This document shows, piece by piece, positions 45,126 to 53,304 of a DNA stretch of 64,000 bases. The stretch covers positions 1-64,000 of the forward strand of contig JALQCR010000002.1 of NCBI GenBank assembly GCA_023336205.1, given 5' to 3'. Made by a program: the position numbers and the translations under genes. The notes beneath the pieces are model-generated. The model made no database searches. It saw only the letters and a list, made by a program, of their open reading frames with translations, and had not been told where the DNA came from. The first letter of the stretch is position 1. The number at the start of each line of letters is the position of its first letter. Origin of the DNA: Pseudanabaena sp. Salubria-1. Its GTDB lineage: Bacteria > Cyanobacteriota > Cyanobacteriia > Pseudanabaenales > Pseudanabaenaceae.

Positions 45126-48100
45126 TTATATCAACCGAATCCGCACATTTTTCTTATTCTCCAACTGCTTCAACAAGCGATCGCGAAAGGTATCGACTAA
45201 GGCATTCACCTCTTCAGGATTGCGAAGTTCACGGTTGCGTAAATCCGTAAGCACATCAAGGGTGAGAACCTGCTCCTGAGTCTCTTCTGAAATCAAGCGA
45301 TCAAGAGTCGCATTGGCTTCCATTTCCGCATACTCTAGCTGTCGTACCACCGAGTCGCGTAACTGGATCAGCGTCGGATAGAGCGCATCCTCCGTAGTTT
45401 TGATCTCCGCCTGTCGGATCGAACGGATCACATAGTCAGCCTTTTCTTCACTGAGTCGCGCAAAACCATATCTCGTCTTTACCCTTGCTGAGACTGCTTC
45501 TAGTTGGAGATATTGATCATCAAGCAAGTCGTGCCTTACCTCACGATAGCGCAAGGCGATCGCCTCAATACTAGGGGTTAAACTAGTCAGATCGCGCCAA
45601 GGACGTTCCGCTTGCAGTTGTTCGCGTAGGGCGATCGCCATTAGTTCAAGATCTTCTAATTTATCCATCCCGCGCAACTGCTCCACACAATGCACATAGG
45701 TATCATGGGCTTTTTTGACTTGAGCGATCGCCTCATTTGTCAGTTCGCTATTTTCGATGCCGAGGCGTTGCAGCCCGTCTTGCAAGATGTCTAGATTCTT
45801 TTTAACGGCTCTTACGGTGTCTTCGATTTGGCGAGATTGACAGCAATCAAGGAGAGCTTTTTGCAATTTTTGCAGGCTATCAGGAATTTGGCGGCGATCG
45901 TCACGATTTTGATTAGCAGGATTTTGATCAGTGTGATCTGGTAAACGCAGAGGTAAACGGTTGTATTTCCCCTCTAACTCTCGTAACAGAGAAGACTTAT
46001 GGGGGAAATATTGAAATACAGCATCAGCGATCGCTTCTTTTTCGCGGTCTAGTTCTACTTGCAAATAGTCTTTAAAGAATTTACAAATGGCAGTGCGATC
46101 GCGCACGGTGATATCACTTTCTGTAGCAAGTAAAATTTCCGCCTTTTTCAGATCGCGCTCTTTCTTAAATAAATCCTCTACGCCCACATCCGCGTATGAA
46201 CTAATCATTTGCTGATTCTCAGTACGGATACGAATTTTATTCGCCCGTAGCAGTCCCAACAAGCAAGCCCGCACCAGATCGGAAGCGTAACCATAGGGCG
46301 CACTGCCAAATATGGCTAATAGACTATTGCCAGCCATGCCATTATTTTTGGCAATCTCGTTATAGATTAATGTGGGGATTTCACCGTTACAGGTGGGTAC
46401 ATATTTCCCTGCATCAAGGCTCAAAATCCCTAATTCCCTCTCCATAAACTTGGGCGATACACCTGAAAGTTGTTTTTTAAACAATTGTTCTAGTTCACTA
46501 GGGGCGATCGCCATGTCCTGAAAATAGGTATAGACTTCTGGCAAAATACTCTCGGCGGTGCGCTGCAATAGGCTCGAAAAGCTAGAACCCTGCGCGTCGA
46601 GTTGCCGACCCCGAAAATAGAACGTTCCCCGCACAAAGGCATTAGCGATCGCTTCTTTAAGACTTGCATCTAGGCGATCGGCTTCCGACTGTTCTTCGAT
46701 CAAGAGTCGCTGTTTATTAGGTGATAATGCTGCAAATCTGCCTTGATATTTTTTAATCATTTGCCGCGATCGCACCTGTCTTCTCGCTAGTTCAGGAATA
46801 TCGCTGATATTGCCCACTACCCATAACAGGCGATCGCGATAGGCTTCCTGTCCAGTCTGGGCAATCCAGATCGTGACATCTTCTTTGAGATCATCACGGA
46901 TATAGCGCAAATCGACAATTGCTGTCGCCACATCATTAGGTGAGATCAAGCGCTCATCCTTGCGCTGACGCTCATCGCTAAAGTAAGCCTGCCAACGGAA
47001 AGAACGTCCTTTATATTTAGGATTTTCAGTATCGCCGATCAACACCTTGAGTTTTTCCATCAAGATCGCCGTCATTTTTTCATCATTCACACCCTCGCTA
47101 TCACGCTCTCTTTGCCATTCCTGCCCTGCGGAGCTTTGCAGTTTATACCCCAATTTTTCAGAGTAAGTAATATGCCCGCGATCGCGTAATTTATCAAGGG
47201 CAATCTGTACCTCAGGTTCATTGTTACCAGCACTGAGGCGATCGTAAAGACATTGACTGATAAATTTTGCCGTCGTGGGCTGTGTTTCTTGGATTAACTG
47301 TAATAAAGCGATCGCCTTCGCCACTTTTAGAGAAATTTCGTCACCGACAATTTCGAGATCGCCCAAGATCCGCGTCATCGTATTTTGCGTATCCACATCC
47401 AACGCCGTCTGCTGAATCTCGTAGATATCATCAATCGTGACTAAGTTTCCTAAGTCGCGACCACCTAGCCCCTGTGTCCGAAATAATTCCCCTAGCATTT
47501 GCAGCAACCCGCGCACGGCAGAGTCATCACCTTTGACACGGGTAGAAGTCAAGCGCAAGCTGCTGGTAATCTGCATGAACAGATCGATGTAGTTGGGCAG
47601 GAGGGGATAAACCTCTAGAAAATCCTCTTCAGAAATATTTTCACATCCATAAGCATAGAGCTTTAAGTCAGAACGTTGCTGTTGAAACAAATTTCGCAAC
47701 TCTGCTTCATGGGCAGGTGACTTTTGCAAGAGTCGCTTATGCACAACATCGCGAATATTCGCAGGTGTCAGATGCACCCGAAATCTGGGCGGAAATCGAT
47801 CCTTGAGCTTGCCAATATTACCTTGATCGATGCCATCCTCAAGTTGCTGCTGCCCCGTTGCCAACAGCCACACCCGTCCCTTCAGTTTTTGACCGAGATC
47901 CTCTACAAAAGATTGCAACTTCAGCATCCGATTGTCATTTTGATGGATATACTGACTGACTTCATCAATGGTAATAAATAGGGTTTTACTGGGAGCGCGA
48001 CGATTGAGCATGGCGGCGATCGCCTTAGTCGTATCATCCACGGCTGACCCTTGCCCCGTTCTGCTCCCCGCCCGACTGTCGATCCAACTCATCGGCTCAA

Positions 48101-48809
48101 TATACTTTTCAGGCTCAAGGCGATGCAAAATCAGAGAGAAATCTTCTTCGGCTAATTCACTATTTTTGATCTGCTCCCAAGGCTTACCGATTGTAGCGAT
48201 CGCACATTCTAAAAAAGCCTCCCAACGCCCATCGATTTCTAACTTTAGTTCATGCTCGGCAACATAATTACTAGTTTTACAATAGCCCAAACGTTTTTGA
48301 ATTTCGCGCTTAGCAACTTGATGGATATCTTCATTTTCCCGCGCTAAAGAGCCAATATCAAATACCACCGCGATCGCCTCTATCCGCTTGGTTAACCTTT
48401 GCCAAGCCTCCTTAAATTCGGCGGACTTAGGTGAATCATCCTGCGACAATAAAGCATCAGCGAGTTTTTGTCCATTAGGCATTTGGCGATCGTCTAGCGC
48501 CAGCCCTAACAACTTCGCAAAGCTAGATTTCCCCGAACCATAAAACCCCGAAATCCAAGCGGCAGGTAAGGTCGTCCCTGACCGATTTGGCTGTTCTAAA
48601 TCTTGGGCGATCGCCTTAAGTAAGCGCACAAACTGCTCATGAATTCCCTGATTGGTACGAGTATGGCGCGGATCATTTTCAGCATAGCCCCCCGTAATAA
48701 TATATTCCGAAACCTCTTCCCATAATTTAGATGGCTCCTGTTCATGGAAATAAACCACAGGCGCAATGTCCCGCGTTACGTCCCTAGCAAAAATATCTTT
48801 AACAAGCAT
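45126..48809 (-). CDS. brxC: BREX ATPase BrxC
   Basis: 1,227 residues. The N-terminal VKDIFARDVTRDIAPVVYFHE and the GYAENDPRHTRTNQGIHEQF stretch are characteristic. Walker A is WISGFYGSGKSSFAKLLG (about 86-102) and Walker B is TLFITIDEVSQYIH. A long helical C-terminus follows. BrxC/PglY is a core component of BREX and is thought to drive assembly on phage DNA with ATP. The gene is intact. It is followed by non-BREX cargo genes before pglX. Confidence 0.93.
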   Translation of the reverse strand: MLVKDIFARDVTRDIAPVVYFHEQEPSKLWEEVSEYIITGGYAENDPRHTRTNQGIHEQFVRLLKAIAQDLEQPNRSGTTLPAAWISGFYGSGKSSFAKLLGLALDDRQMPNGQKLADALLSQDDSPKSAEFKEAWQRLTKRIEAIAVVFDIGSLARENEDIHQVAKREIQKRLGYCKTSNYVAEHELKLEIDGRWEAFLECAIATIGKPWEQIKNSELAEEDFSLILHRLEPEKYIEPMSWIDSRAGSRTGQGSAVDDTTKAIAAMLNRRAPSKTLFITIDEVSQYIHQNDNRMLKLQSFVEDLGQKLKGRVWLLATGQQQLEDGIDQGNIGKLKDRFPPRFRVHLTPANIRDVVHKRLLQKSPAHEAELRNLFQQQRSDLKLYAYGCENISEEDFLEVYPLLPNYIDLFMQITSSLRLTSTRVKGDDSAVRGLLQMLGELFRTQGLGGRDLGNLVTIDDIYEIQQTALDVDTQNTMTRILGDLEIVGDEISLKVAKAIALLQLIQETQPTTAKFISQCLYDRLSAGNNEPEVQIALDKLRDRGHITYSEKLGYKLQSSAGQEWQRERDSEGVNDEKMTAILMEKLKVLIGDTENPKYKGRSFRWQAYFSDERQRKDERLISPNDVATAIVDLRYIRDDLKEDVTIWIAQTGQEAYRDRLLWVVGNISDIPELARRQVRSRQMIKKYQGRFAALSPNKQRLLIEEQSEADRLDASLKEAIANAFVRGTFYFRGRQLDAQGSSFSSLLQRTAESILPEVYTYFQDMAIAPSELEQLFKKQLSGVSPKFMERELGILSLDAGKYVPTCNGEIPTLIYNEIAKNNGMAGNSLLAIFGSAPYGYASDLVRACLLGLLRANKIRIRTENQQMISSYADVGVEDLFKKERDLKKAEILLATESDITVRDRTAICKFFKDYLQVELDREKEAIADAVFQYFPHKSSLLRELEGKYNRLPLRLPDHTDQNPANQNRDDRRQIPDSLQKLQKALLDCCQSRQIEDTVRAVKKNLDILQDGLQRLGIENSELTNEAIAQVKKAHDTYVHCVEQLRGMDKLEDLELMAIALREQLQAERPWRDLTSLTPSIEAIALRYREVRHDLLDDQYLQLEAVSARVKTRYGFARLSEEKADYVIRSIRQAEIKTTEDALYPTLIQLRDSVVRQLEYAEMEANATLDRLISEETQEQVLTLDVLTDLRNRELRNPEEVNALVDTFRDRLLKQLENKKNVRIRLI

Positions 48810-48846
48810 CGTGTTTTCTCCAAGTATTTATCAAAAGCGATAATTG

Positions 48847-49015
48847 CCCTCATCCCCCAGCCCCTTCTCCCAAGTGGGGAGAAGGGGAGCAAGAGAAATA
48901 TTGTTTTTTCTTGTTCTCCCTCTCCCTTAATGAGAGAAAGGGAGCAAGAGAAGTTGTTAAATTTCTCTTATTCCCCCTCTCCCTTAATGGGAGAGGGGGC
49001 TAGGGGGTGAGGGTC
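48847..49015. repeat. GC-rich palindromic repeat between brxB and brxC
   Basis: Three stems in series (CTTCTCCCAAGTGGGGAGAAG and two CCCTCTCCCTTAATGGGAGAGGG-like units) in a CCCTCATCCCCCAGCCCC…GGGGGTGAGGG frame. It fills the 204-bp gap between the two genes and could reduce read-through from brxB to brxC. Confidence 0.7.
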
Positions 49016-49646
49016 AAGAATAAATGCGGGGACGATAATCGCGATCGGTGGTTTGTTCTCCCATAAATGATAGCGAACTTACATCTTGTCTGTCTCCTGG
49101 GTAGAGCAGCACGATCGGTAGATTGCTCGTCTTGCCATCAAGATGTCGAAGTAATCCTGATGAACGAAAGAAAGGATACAAACCTCCCGCACGGCTTAAT
49201 AGGATTAACTTTTTGTCAGGTGTAGCATCAGGCATAAACTCATTGATTTTCTTAATTATGTCCTGTGCAATCCCATCAGCCCCTTCAACTTCAGGAGTTA
49301 ATTTTTCCTTGAGATAGTTCAAACCGCGATCGCTAGTCTTATCCGCTAATCTTTTTTCCATAGCAATTAATCGATCTAAAGACTGTGGCGACTTACTTTT
49401 TAATCGCTCAATGAATAATTGCAATAACGATATAGATAAAACATTCCAACCCACGGCTTGTAATTCATCTTGCATTTGTTTCAGCTTTCGGCGCATCTCA
49501 AATTCTCTGTCAGGAGGATAAACAGCGATCGCAAATTGATAGTTCCGCATGGTGCTAATTTTTGCCCCTCCTTCTGCCATTAGGTCAGTCTTGAGAGCAG
49601 ATACCACGCGATCAATTACATTATTTGCCGAACTACGATTAGTCAT
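49014..49646 (-). CDS. brxB: BREX protein BrxB (DUF1788)
   Basis: 210 residues from the ATG at 49646, which overlaps the brxA stop as TAATG. An upstream in-frame extension to 49697 is inside brxA and not needed. The C-terminal end LPIVLLYPGDRQDVSSLSFMGEQTTDRDYRPRIY is the signature of DUF1788. BrxB is found in type 1, 5 and 6 BREX; its molecular role is not settled. Translational coupling to brxA is likely. Confidence 0.92.
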   Translation of the reverse strand: MTNRSSANNVIDRVVSALKTDLMAEGGAKISTMRNYQFAIAVYPPDREFEMRRKLKQMQDELQAVGWNVLSISLLQLFIERLKSKSPQSLDRLIAMEKRLADKTSDRGLNYLKEKLTPEVEGADGIAQDIIKKINEFMPDATPDKKLILLSRAGGLYPFFRSSGLLRHLDGKTSNLPIVLLYPGDRQDVSSLSFMGEQTTDRDYRPRIYS

Positions 49647-50533
49647 TACCCTGAATTCTCCCGAGCTAAGTTCTCCCGATCTAATCGCAACGCCCAATCC
49701 TTAAGATCGACACATTGCCACCCAAAGTCAATGAGTTCACCCATGCGGCGAAAATCAAGATTTGGTAAACGTTGTAAACGAGTCTCTAGCAAACTCCCAG
49801 TCAAACCCACCGATCGCCAGTAAGGGTTATCGAGCAAAGTTCCCTCAAAAGTTAAAGCCCGTAAAAAATATAACCAATACTCCACAGCGAGATCGCTCAC
49901 TTGGGGATATAGCAAATTGCGTTTACCCATCTTGTCCGAACATAGCCCCGCCGATGCTGCCGCCGCAATTAGCCCTGTTGCCATTCTGGCGATCGTTGCA
50001 GGTGACCAGTGATCTCTTCCCATGTTTTGGCTGACCCATCGTCCTACGATGTCGCGATCAATATTCGAGTCCGTAATATCTGCTCTTAAAATGCGCCGTT
50101 GTCCCAGATAATGATCTGTAAAGGCGCGATAGAGTGGATCAACGAGTTGTAAATGCCAATGACAGAGATTTCGTCTTGTTAATAAATCACGGGGCTGCCA
50201 TTGCTGCAAAACCAATAGCGCTACGGGATAAGCATCATAGCGCTGCGAAAACTCCTTCAGTAGTAATTGCGTTCGTGCCATGCTCTTACTACCAAACCAA
50301 CGCTTTTCAAAAGCAATTTCAGCAAGTTGATTGATTTTGTCAGTTTTATTAGTAATGCGATCTCGATCAACATCCAAATCCAAAACATTTGCATGGCAAT
50401 TTTGCCAGTAGCTATAACTTTCTTCAATCGCCAAAGGAACGCGCATTAGTCTTGTGTGCAACGACCTAACCTCCGCGCCATAATTTGCAGATAAGTCCAT
50501 AGATAAGTCCATATTTTTACTCAAACTAACCAT
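49646..50533 (-). CDS. brxA: BREX protein BrxA (DUF1819)
   Basis: About 295 residues from ATG 50533, 4 bp after the brxE stop. The frame is open to 50596 inside brxE, and an ATG at 50512 is an alternative. The match to the BrxA family rests on length, the helical character and position. Readable stretches are RWFGSKSMARTQLLLKEFSQRY, RRILRADITDSNIDRDIV and MATGLIAAAASAGL. Family members bind DNA and resemble the NusB-like fold in structural work. The stop overlaps the brxB start. Confidence 0.85.
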   Translation of the reverse strand: MVSLSKNMDLSMDLSANYGAEVRSLHTRLMRVPLAIEESYSYWQNCHANVLDLDVDRDRITNKTDKINQLAEIAFEKRWFGSKSMARTQLLLKEFSQRYDAYPVALLVLQQWQPRDLLTRRNLCHWHLQLVDPLYRAFTDHYLGQRRILRADITDSNIDRDIVGRWVSQNMGRDHWSPATIARMATGLIAAAASAGLCSDKMGKRNLLYPQVSDLAVEYWLYFLRALTFEGTLLDNPYWRSVGLTGSLLETRLQRLPNLDFRRMGELIDFGWQCVDLKDWALRLDRENLARENSG

Positions 50534-50537
50534 ACTC

Positions 50538-51095
50538 CTAAGCAATCCGATAAAACGGCATTGAATAATTTTGATCGAATGGGATAAGTGCCGCAACTAG
50601 AAACAAGAGATTTTGCTGGTCTGAATCAAAACTTCTAATCTCGCGCCCCCCAGCCACAAGCTCATATTTACTCTCACCACAGCGATCACTAATTTGCTTG
50701 GAGATCGCCTCACGATCAAAGCCGTCTTCCCAAGCGATCGGCAATTTCAAATTTTCATTCAGTCGTTTTCTTGCCGCAAGGCGATCGTGTAATTTCTCAT
50801 CTAAGTCAAATCCCCAAAAGAAAATCGTTCGCAATTTATCAGGATTAGCCATTCTTTGCCTAGCCCGTCGATCCGTAGCGATCGCTGCCTGACGAGCAGA
50901 CTCCCATCCTGCATATACCTTGGTGCGTGGCAATAATCGCGCTAGGAGATCGCCGCCACCCAGATCATCAATTAAATCAGTGCGCCACCAACCTAACCTT
51001 GATGGCTCACAGTTTGCTTCTCCTGCCCATGCGATCGTCATTTGCCAATCCAAGATCAGATCTAAGAAATCTAGTTCGACTGCAAGAACACTCAT
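50538..51095 (-). CDS. brxE: BREX type 6 protein BrxE
   Basis: 185 residues. LGWWRTDLIDDLGGGDLLARLLPRT and KLRTIFFWGFDLDEKLHDRLA match the BrxE family, which marks type 6 BREX and heads the operon. No enzymatic motif is apparent. The promoter must lie in the 149 bp shared with parA, which also contains a ParB-site-like palindrome at 51198-51215. BREX expression could therefore be touched by ParB binding; this is inference. Confidence 0.88.
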   Translation of the reverse strand: MSVLAVELDFLDLILDWQMTIAWAGEANCEPSRLGWWRTDLIDDLGGGDLLARLLPRTKVYAGWESARQAAIATDRRARQRMANPDKLRTIFFWGFDLDEKLHDRLAARKRLNENLKLPIAWEDGFDREAISKQISDRCGESKYELVAGGREIRSFDSDQQNLLFLVAALIPFDQNYSMPFYRIA

Positions 51096-51197
51096 TCAAG
51101 TACCTTATCTTCCTTTTAATTTTTTGACAGTGAGCGGCGTTTCGTACTACTTACTCTAAGTATCTTATATTTATTTGATGCAGCTATAAAATTAAAG

Positions 51198-51215
51198 TCA
51201 TATATTGATATATGA
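51198..51215. promoter_or_regulatory. candidate parS / ParB operator site, copy 1
   Basis: TCATATATTGATATATGA is an inverted repeat with 8-bp arms and a TG centre. It lies 29 bp upstream of parA and recurs after parB at 53219-53236. Identical palindromes flanking a parAB pair are the expected position for a centromere or autoregulatory site. Confidence 0.65.
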
Positions 51216-51244
51216 TGTCCTTGATTGTTTAGACATATCAACAA

Positions 51245-52051
51245 ATGCAAAGCCGAATTGCCGTTCTCAGTAATGCTGGCGGAAGTGGTAAAACCACATT
51301 ATCTGTGCATATTGCTTATGAAATGAGCCTTTACGGATTGTCAGTTGCCCTAATGGATCTCGATCCCCAAGGTTCTCTAAGCCTATTTTGCGGTTTACCA
51401 CAACCCGAACCTGAACAAACCCTAGCATCAGTATTAAATAATGATTTTTCTGGACAATGGCCATTAGAAAAGTGTTGGACAGAAAACACTAATAAAGTAG
51501 ATGTAGTCCAAGGAGGGATGATCTTAACAAGAGTCGCCGATGAGATGGTATTACATCGCCGAGGAGCCTATTTACTTGGCGATTGCCTAAAAGACCATCC
51601 CATTTCCCACGATCTAATTATCTTTGACTGCCCTGCAACCCTTGGGCCTCTAACTTTATTAGCATTATCAGCTTGTACGCATGTTTTAGTTCCAGTCCAA
51701 CTTGAACCAAAGTCAATCCAAGGTTCCGCCAAATTAATTGAATGGGTATATCACAACAGCAAACAATTAAGGCTCGATCCCCAGCCAGAGGTCATGGGAT
51801 TTGTACCTAATCAATACGATGCCAGACGCGCAACCCACCGCCAAATATTAGAAGATCTCCCAACCCAACTTGACCAATTAGGGATTCACTGTTTCCCTCC
51901 TATCAGAGACTCGGCGGAGTTTATCAATGCCAGTGGGCAAGGTTTACCATTACATCTGTATCGACATCAACATCCCGCCCAAGCTGACTTCAAAGAAGTT
52001 TCTGAACATGTTGTGCAATTAATCGGTAAGAAAGTGAAAAGGAAAAAATAA
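51245..52051 (+). CDS. parA: ParA-type partition ATPase
   Basis: 268 residues. The deviant Walker A motif is SNAGGSGKTTLSVHIAYEM (about 8-26), A' is MDLDPQGSLSLFCG and Walker B is LIIFDCPATLGPLTLLAL. It lacks an N-terminal DNA-binding domain, so it is the short type Ib/soj-like form. It should form an ATP-dependent gradient on the nucleoid to move plasmid copies. parB follows 2 bp downstream. Confidence 0.93.
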   Translation: MQSRIAVLSNAGGSGKTTLSVHIAYEMSLYGLSVALMDLDPQGSLSLFCGLPQPEPEQTLASVLNNDFSGQWPLEKCWTENTNKVDVVQGGMILTRVADEMVLHRRGAYLLGDCLKDHPISHDLIIFDCPATLGPLTLLALSACTHVLVPVQLEPKSIQGSAKLIEWVYHNSKQLRLDPQPEVMGFVPNQYDARRATHRQILEDLPTQLDQLGIHCFPPIRDSAEFINASGQGLPLHLYRHQHPAQADFKEVSEHVVQLIGKKVKRKK

Positions 52052-52053
52052 TC

Positions 52054-53190
52054 ATGGCAGCTCGTAAAGCCCCCAATATCGCTGACTACTTTTCAGGCGC
52101 AAAACAAACTCAACAATTGTCCAACGCTGAGGAAGAAATCGCTCTACTCAAAACCGAAATCGAGAAATTAAGAGCTTCTGGCTCCGAAGAAGTTGAAATT
52201 CAGCTATCAACATTAAAAGAACAACTGAAGTCTCAATCTGGAGTAGTAGATTTAGAAATCACCAAAATCATTCAGAACCCCGATCAACCCCGTCGCACCT
52301 TTCTGAATGAAAGTATTGGGGCAATGTCTCAGTCCTTAGCATCAGATGGTCAGCTTTCACCAATTATTGTGATTGCCCAAGAAGATGAGAGCTTTTTACT
52401 TTTTGACGGTGAGCGTCGATGGCGTGCGGCGAGGGAGCTAGGATGGTCAACTATCAAAGCCGTGACGATGGATGCACCGCAGGAACTACACCGTAAGGCT
52501 TTATTAACATCATTGCATCGTGAAGACCTTAACCCTCTCGATAAGGCTGAAGCAATCATTAAAGAGATTTCGCTAAACGTGGGGTTAAAAGCCGATGACA
52601 TCCCCAGAGTTTTATCTACGGTCATTCGGAGATTGAATAAGCAAAAGAGACTATCTGAAGTCATGGCTAATTTAGCATCTAATGACTCTAGCCAAATGGT
52701 GGAAGTAGATCCTAATCATGTCAATGAAACTGAACACAATGTTTTAAGAATTTTACTAGAGTTACAACTCAATCCTGCTTCTGTTGATGCTAACTTGCTA
52801 CCAATGTTGGGCTTAGCAGATGATCTCAAAGATGCGATTCGCAATCTGGGGCTAAAGGGTGTTCATGCGATCGCTTTGCAAAAACTTTCGGCGAAGAATC
52901 TAAATTTGTCCCAAGCCAAGGCAAAACGAGTAAGAGAGGATTTAACTAAAAAGGTTGTACAAGAGAATTTGTCAGTTTTACAAACTCGGAAGCTAGTTAA
53001 TGAGACGATCGCTAAGCATAGTCCTAGCCCAGAAAGTGCGATCGACGCCAATAAACAGTTAGGTAAAATCAAGCAAAGTGTTGATCTGATTTCTTCAGAT
53101 TTACTACGATCTGCCGATCCTACAAGTTTAAGAGATGTCTATGAGTTGCTAAAGCAAAAGATGACAGAAATTGAGTCTTTGATTTCATAA
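52054..53190 (+). CDS. parB: ParB-like partition protein
   Basis: 378 residues. The N-terminal leader has a coiled-coil (NAEEEIALLKTEIEKLRASG). The ParB/Srx domain follows with PDQPRRTFLNES, LSPIIVI, FDGERRWRAARELGW and SLHREDLNPLDKAEAI. Next come a helix-turn-helix region around 175-215 and a C-terminal helical dimerisation part. The GERRWRA box is the CTPase/ParB signature. It should bind the flanking TCATATAT…ATATATGA palindromes. Confidence 0.93.
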   Translation: MAARKAPNIADYFSGAKQTQQLSNAEEEIALLKTEIEKLRASGSEEVEIQLSTLKEQLKSQSGVVDLEITKIIQNPDQPRRTFLNESIGAMSQSLASDGQLSPIIVIAQEDESFLLFDGERRWRAARELGWSTIKAVTMDAPQELHRKALLTSLHREDLNPLDKAEAIIKEISLNVGLKADDIPRVLSTVIRRLNKQKRLSEVMANLASNDSSQMVEVDPNHVNETEHNVLRILLELQLNPASVDANLLPMLGLADDLKDAIRNLGLKGVHAIALQKLSAKNLNLSQAKAKRVREDLTKKVVQENLSVLQTRKLVNETIAKHSPSPESAIDANKQLGKIKQSVDLISSDLLRSADPTSLRDVYELLKQKMTEIESLIS

Positions 53191-53216
53191 CTGTTTAACT
53201 TTGGTTGACTCGCGTT

Positions 53217-53238
53217 GGTCATATATTGATATATGACC
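53217..53238. promoter_or_regulatory. candidate parS site, copy 2
   Basis: The same core as at 51198-51215, extended to a perfect 10-bp-arm palindrome (GGTCATATAT / ATATATGACC around TG). It lies 27 bp after the parB stop. The longer symmetry suggests this is the stronger site. Confidence 0.7.
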
Positions 53239-53304
53239 AATTGTTAGCAGCGATCACATAAACAAAAATTCTAAAATCACTAATCTCAAGATAAATCTAA
53301 AGTA

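Noticed and set aside
32121..49015. CRISPR array from the repeated GC-rich units
   Set aside because: The units are palindromic, irregularly spaced over kilobases and lack uniform spacers; they are interspersed repeats, not CRISPR.
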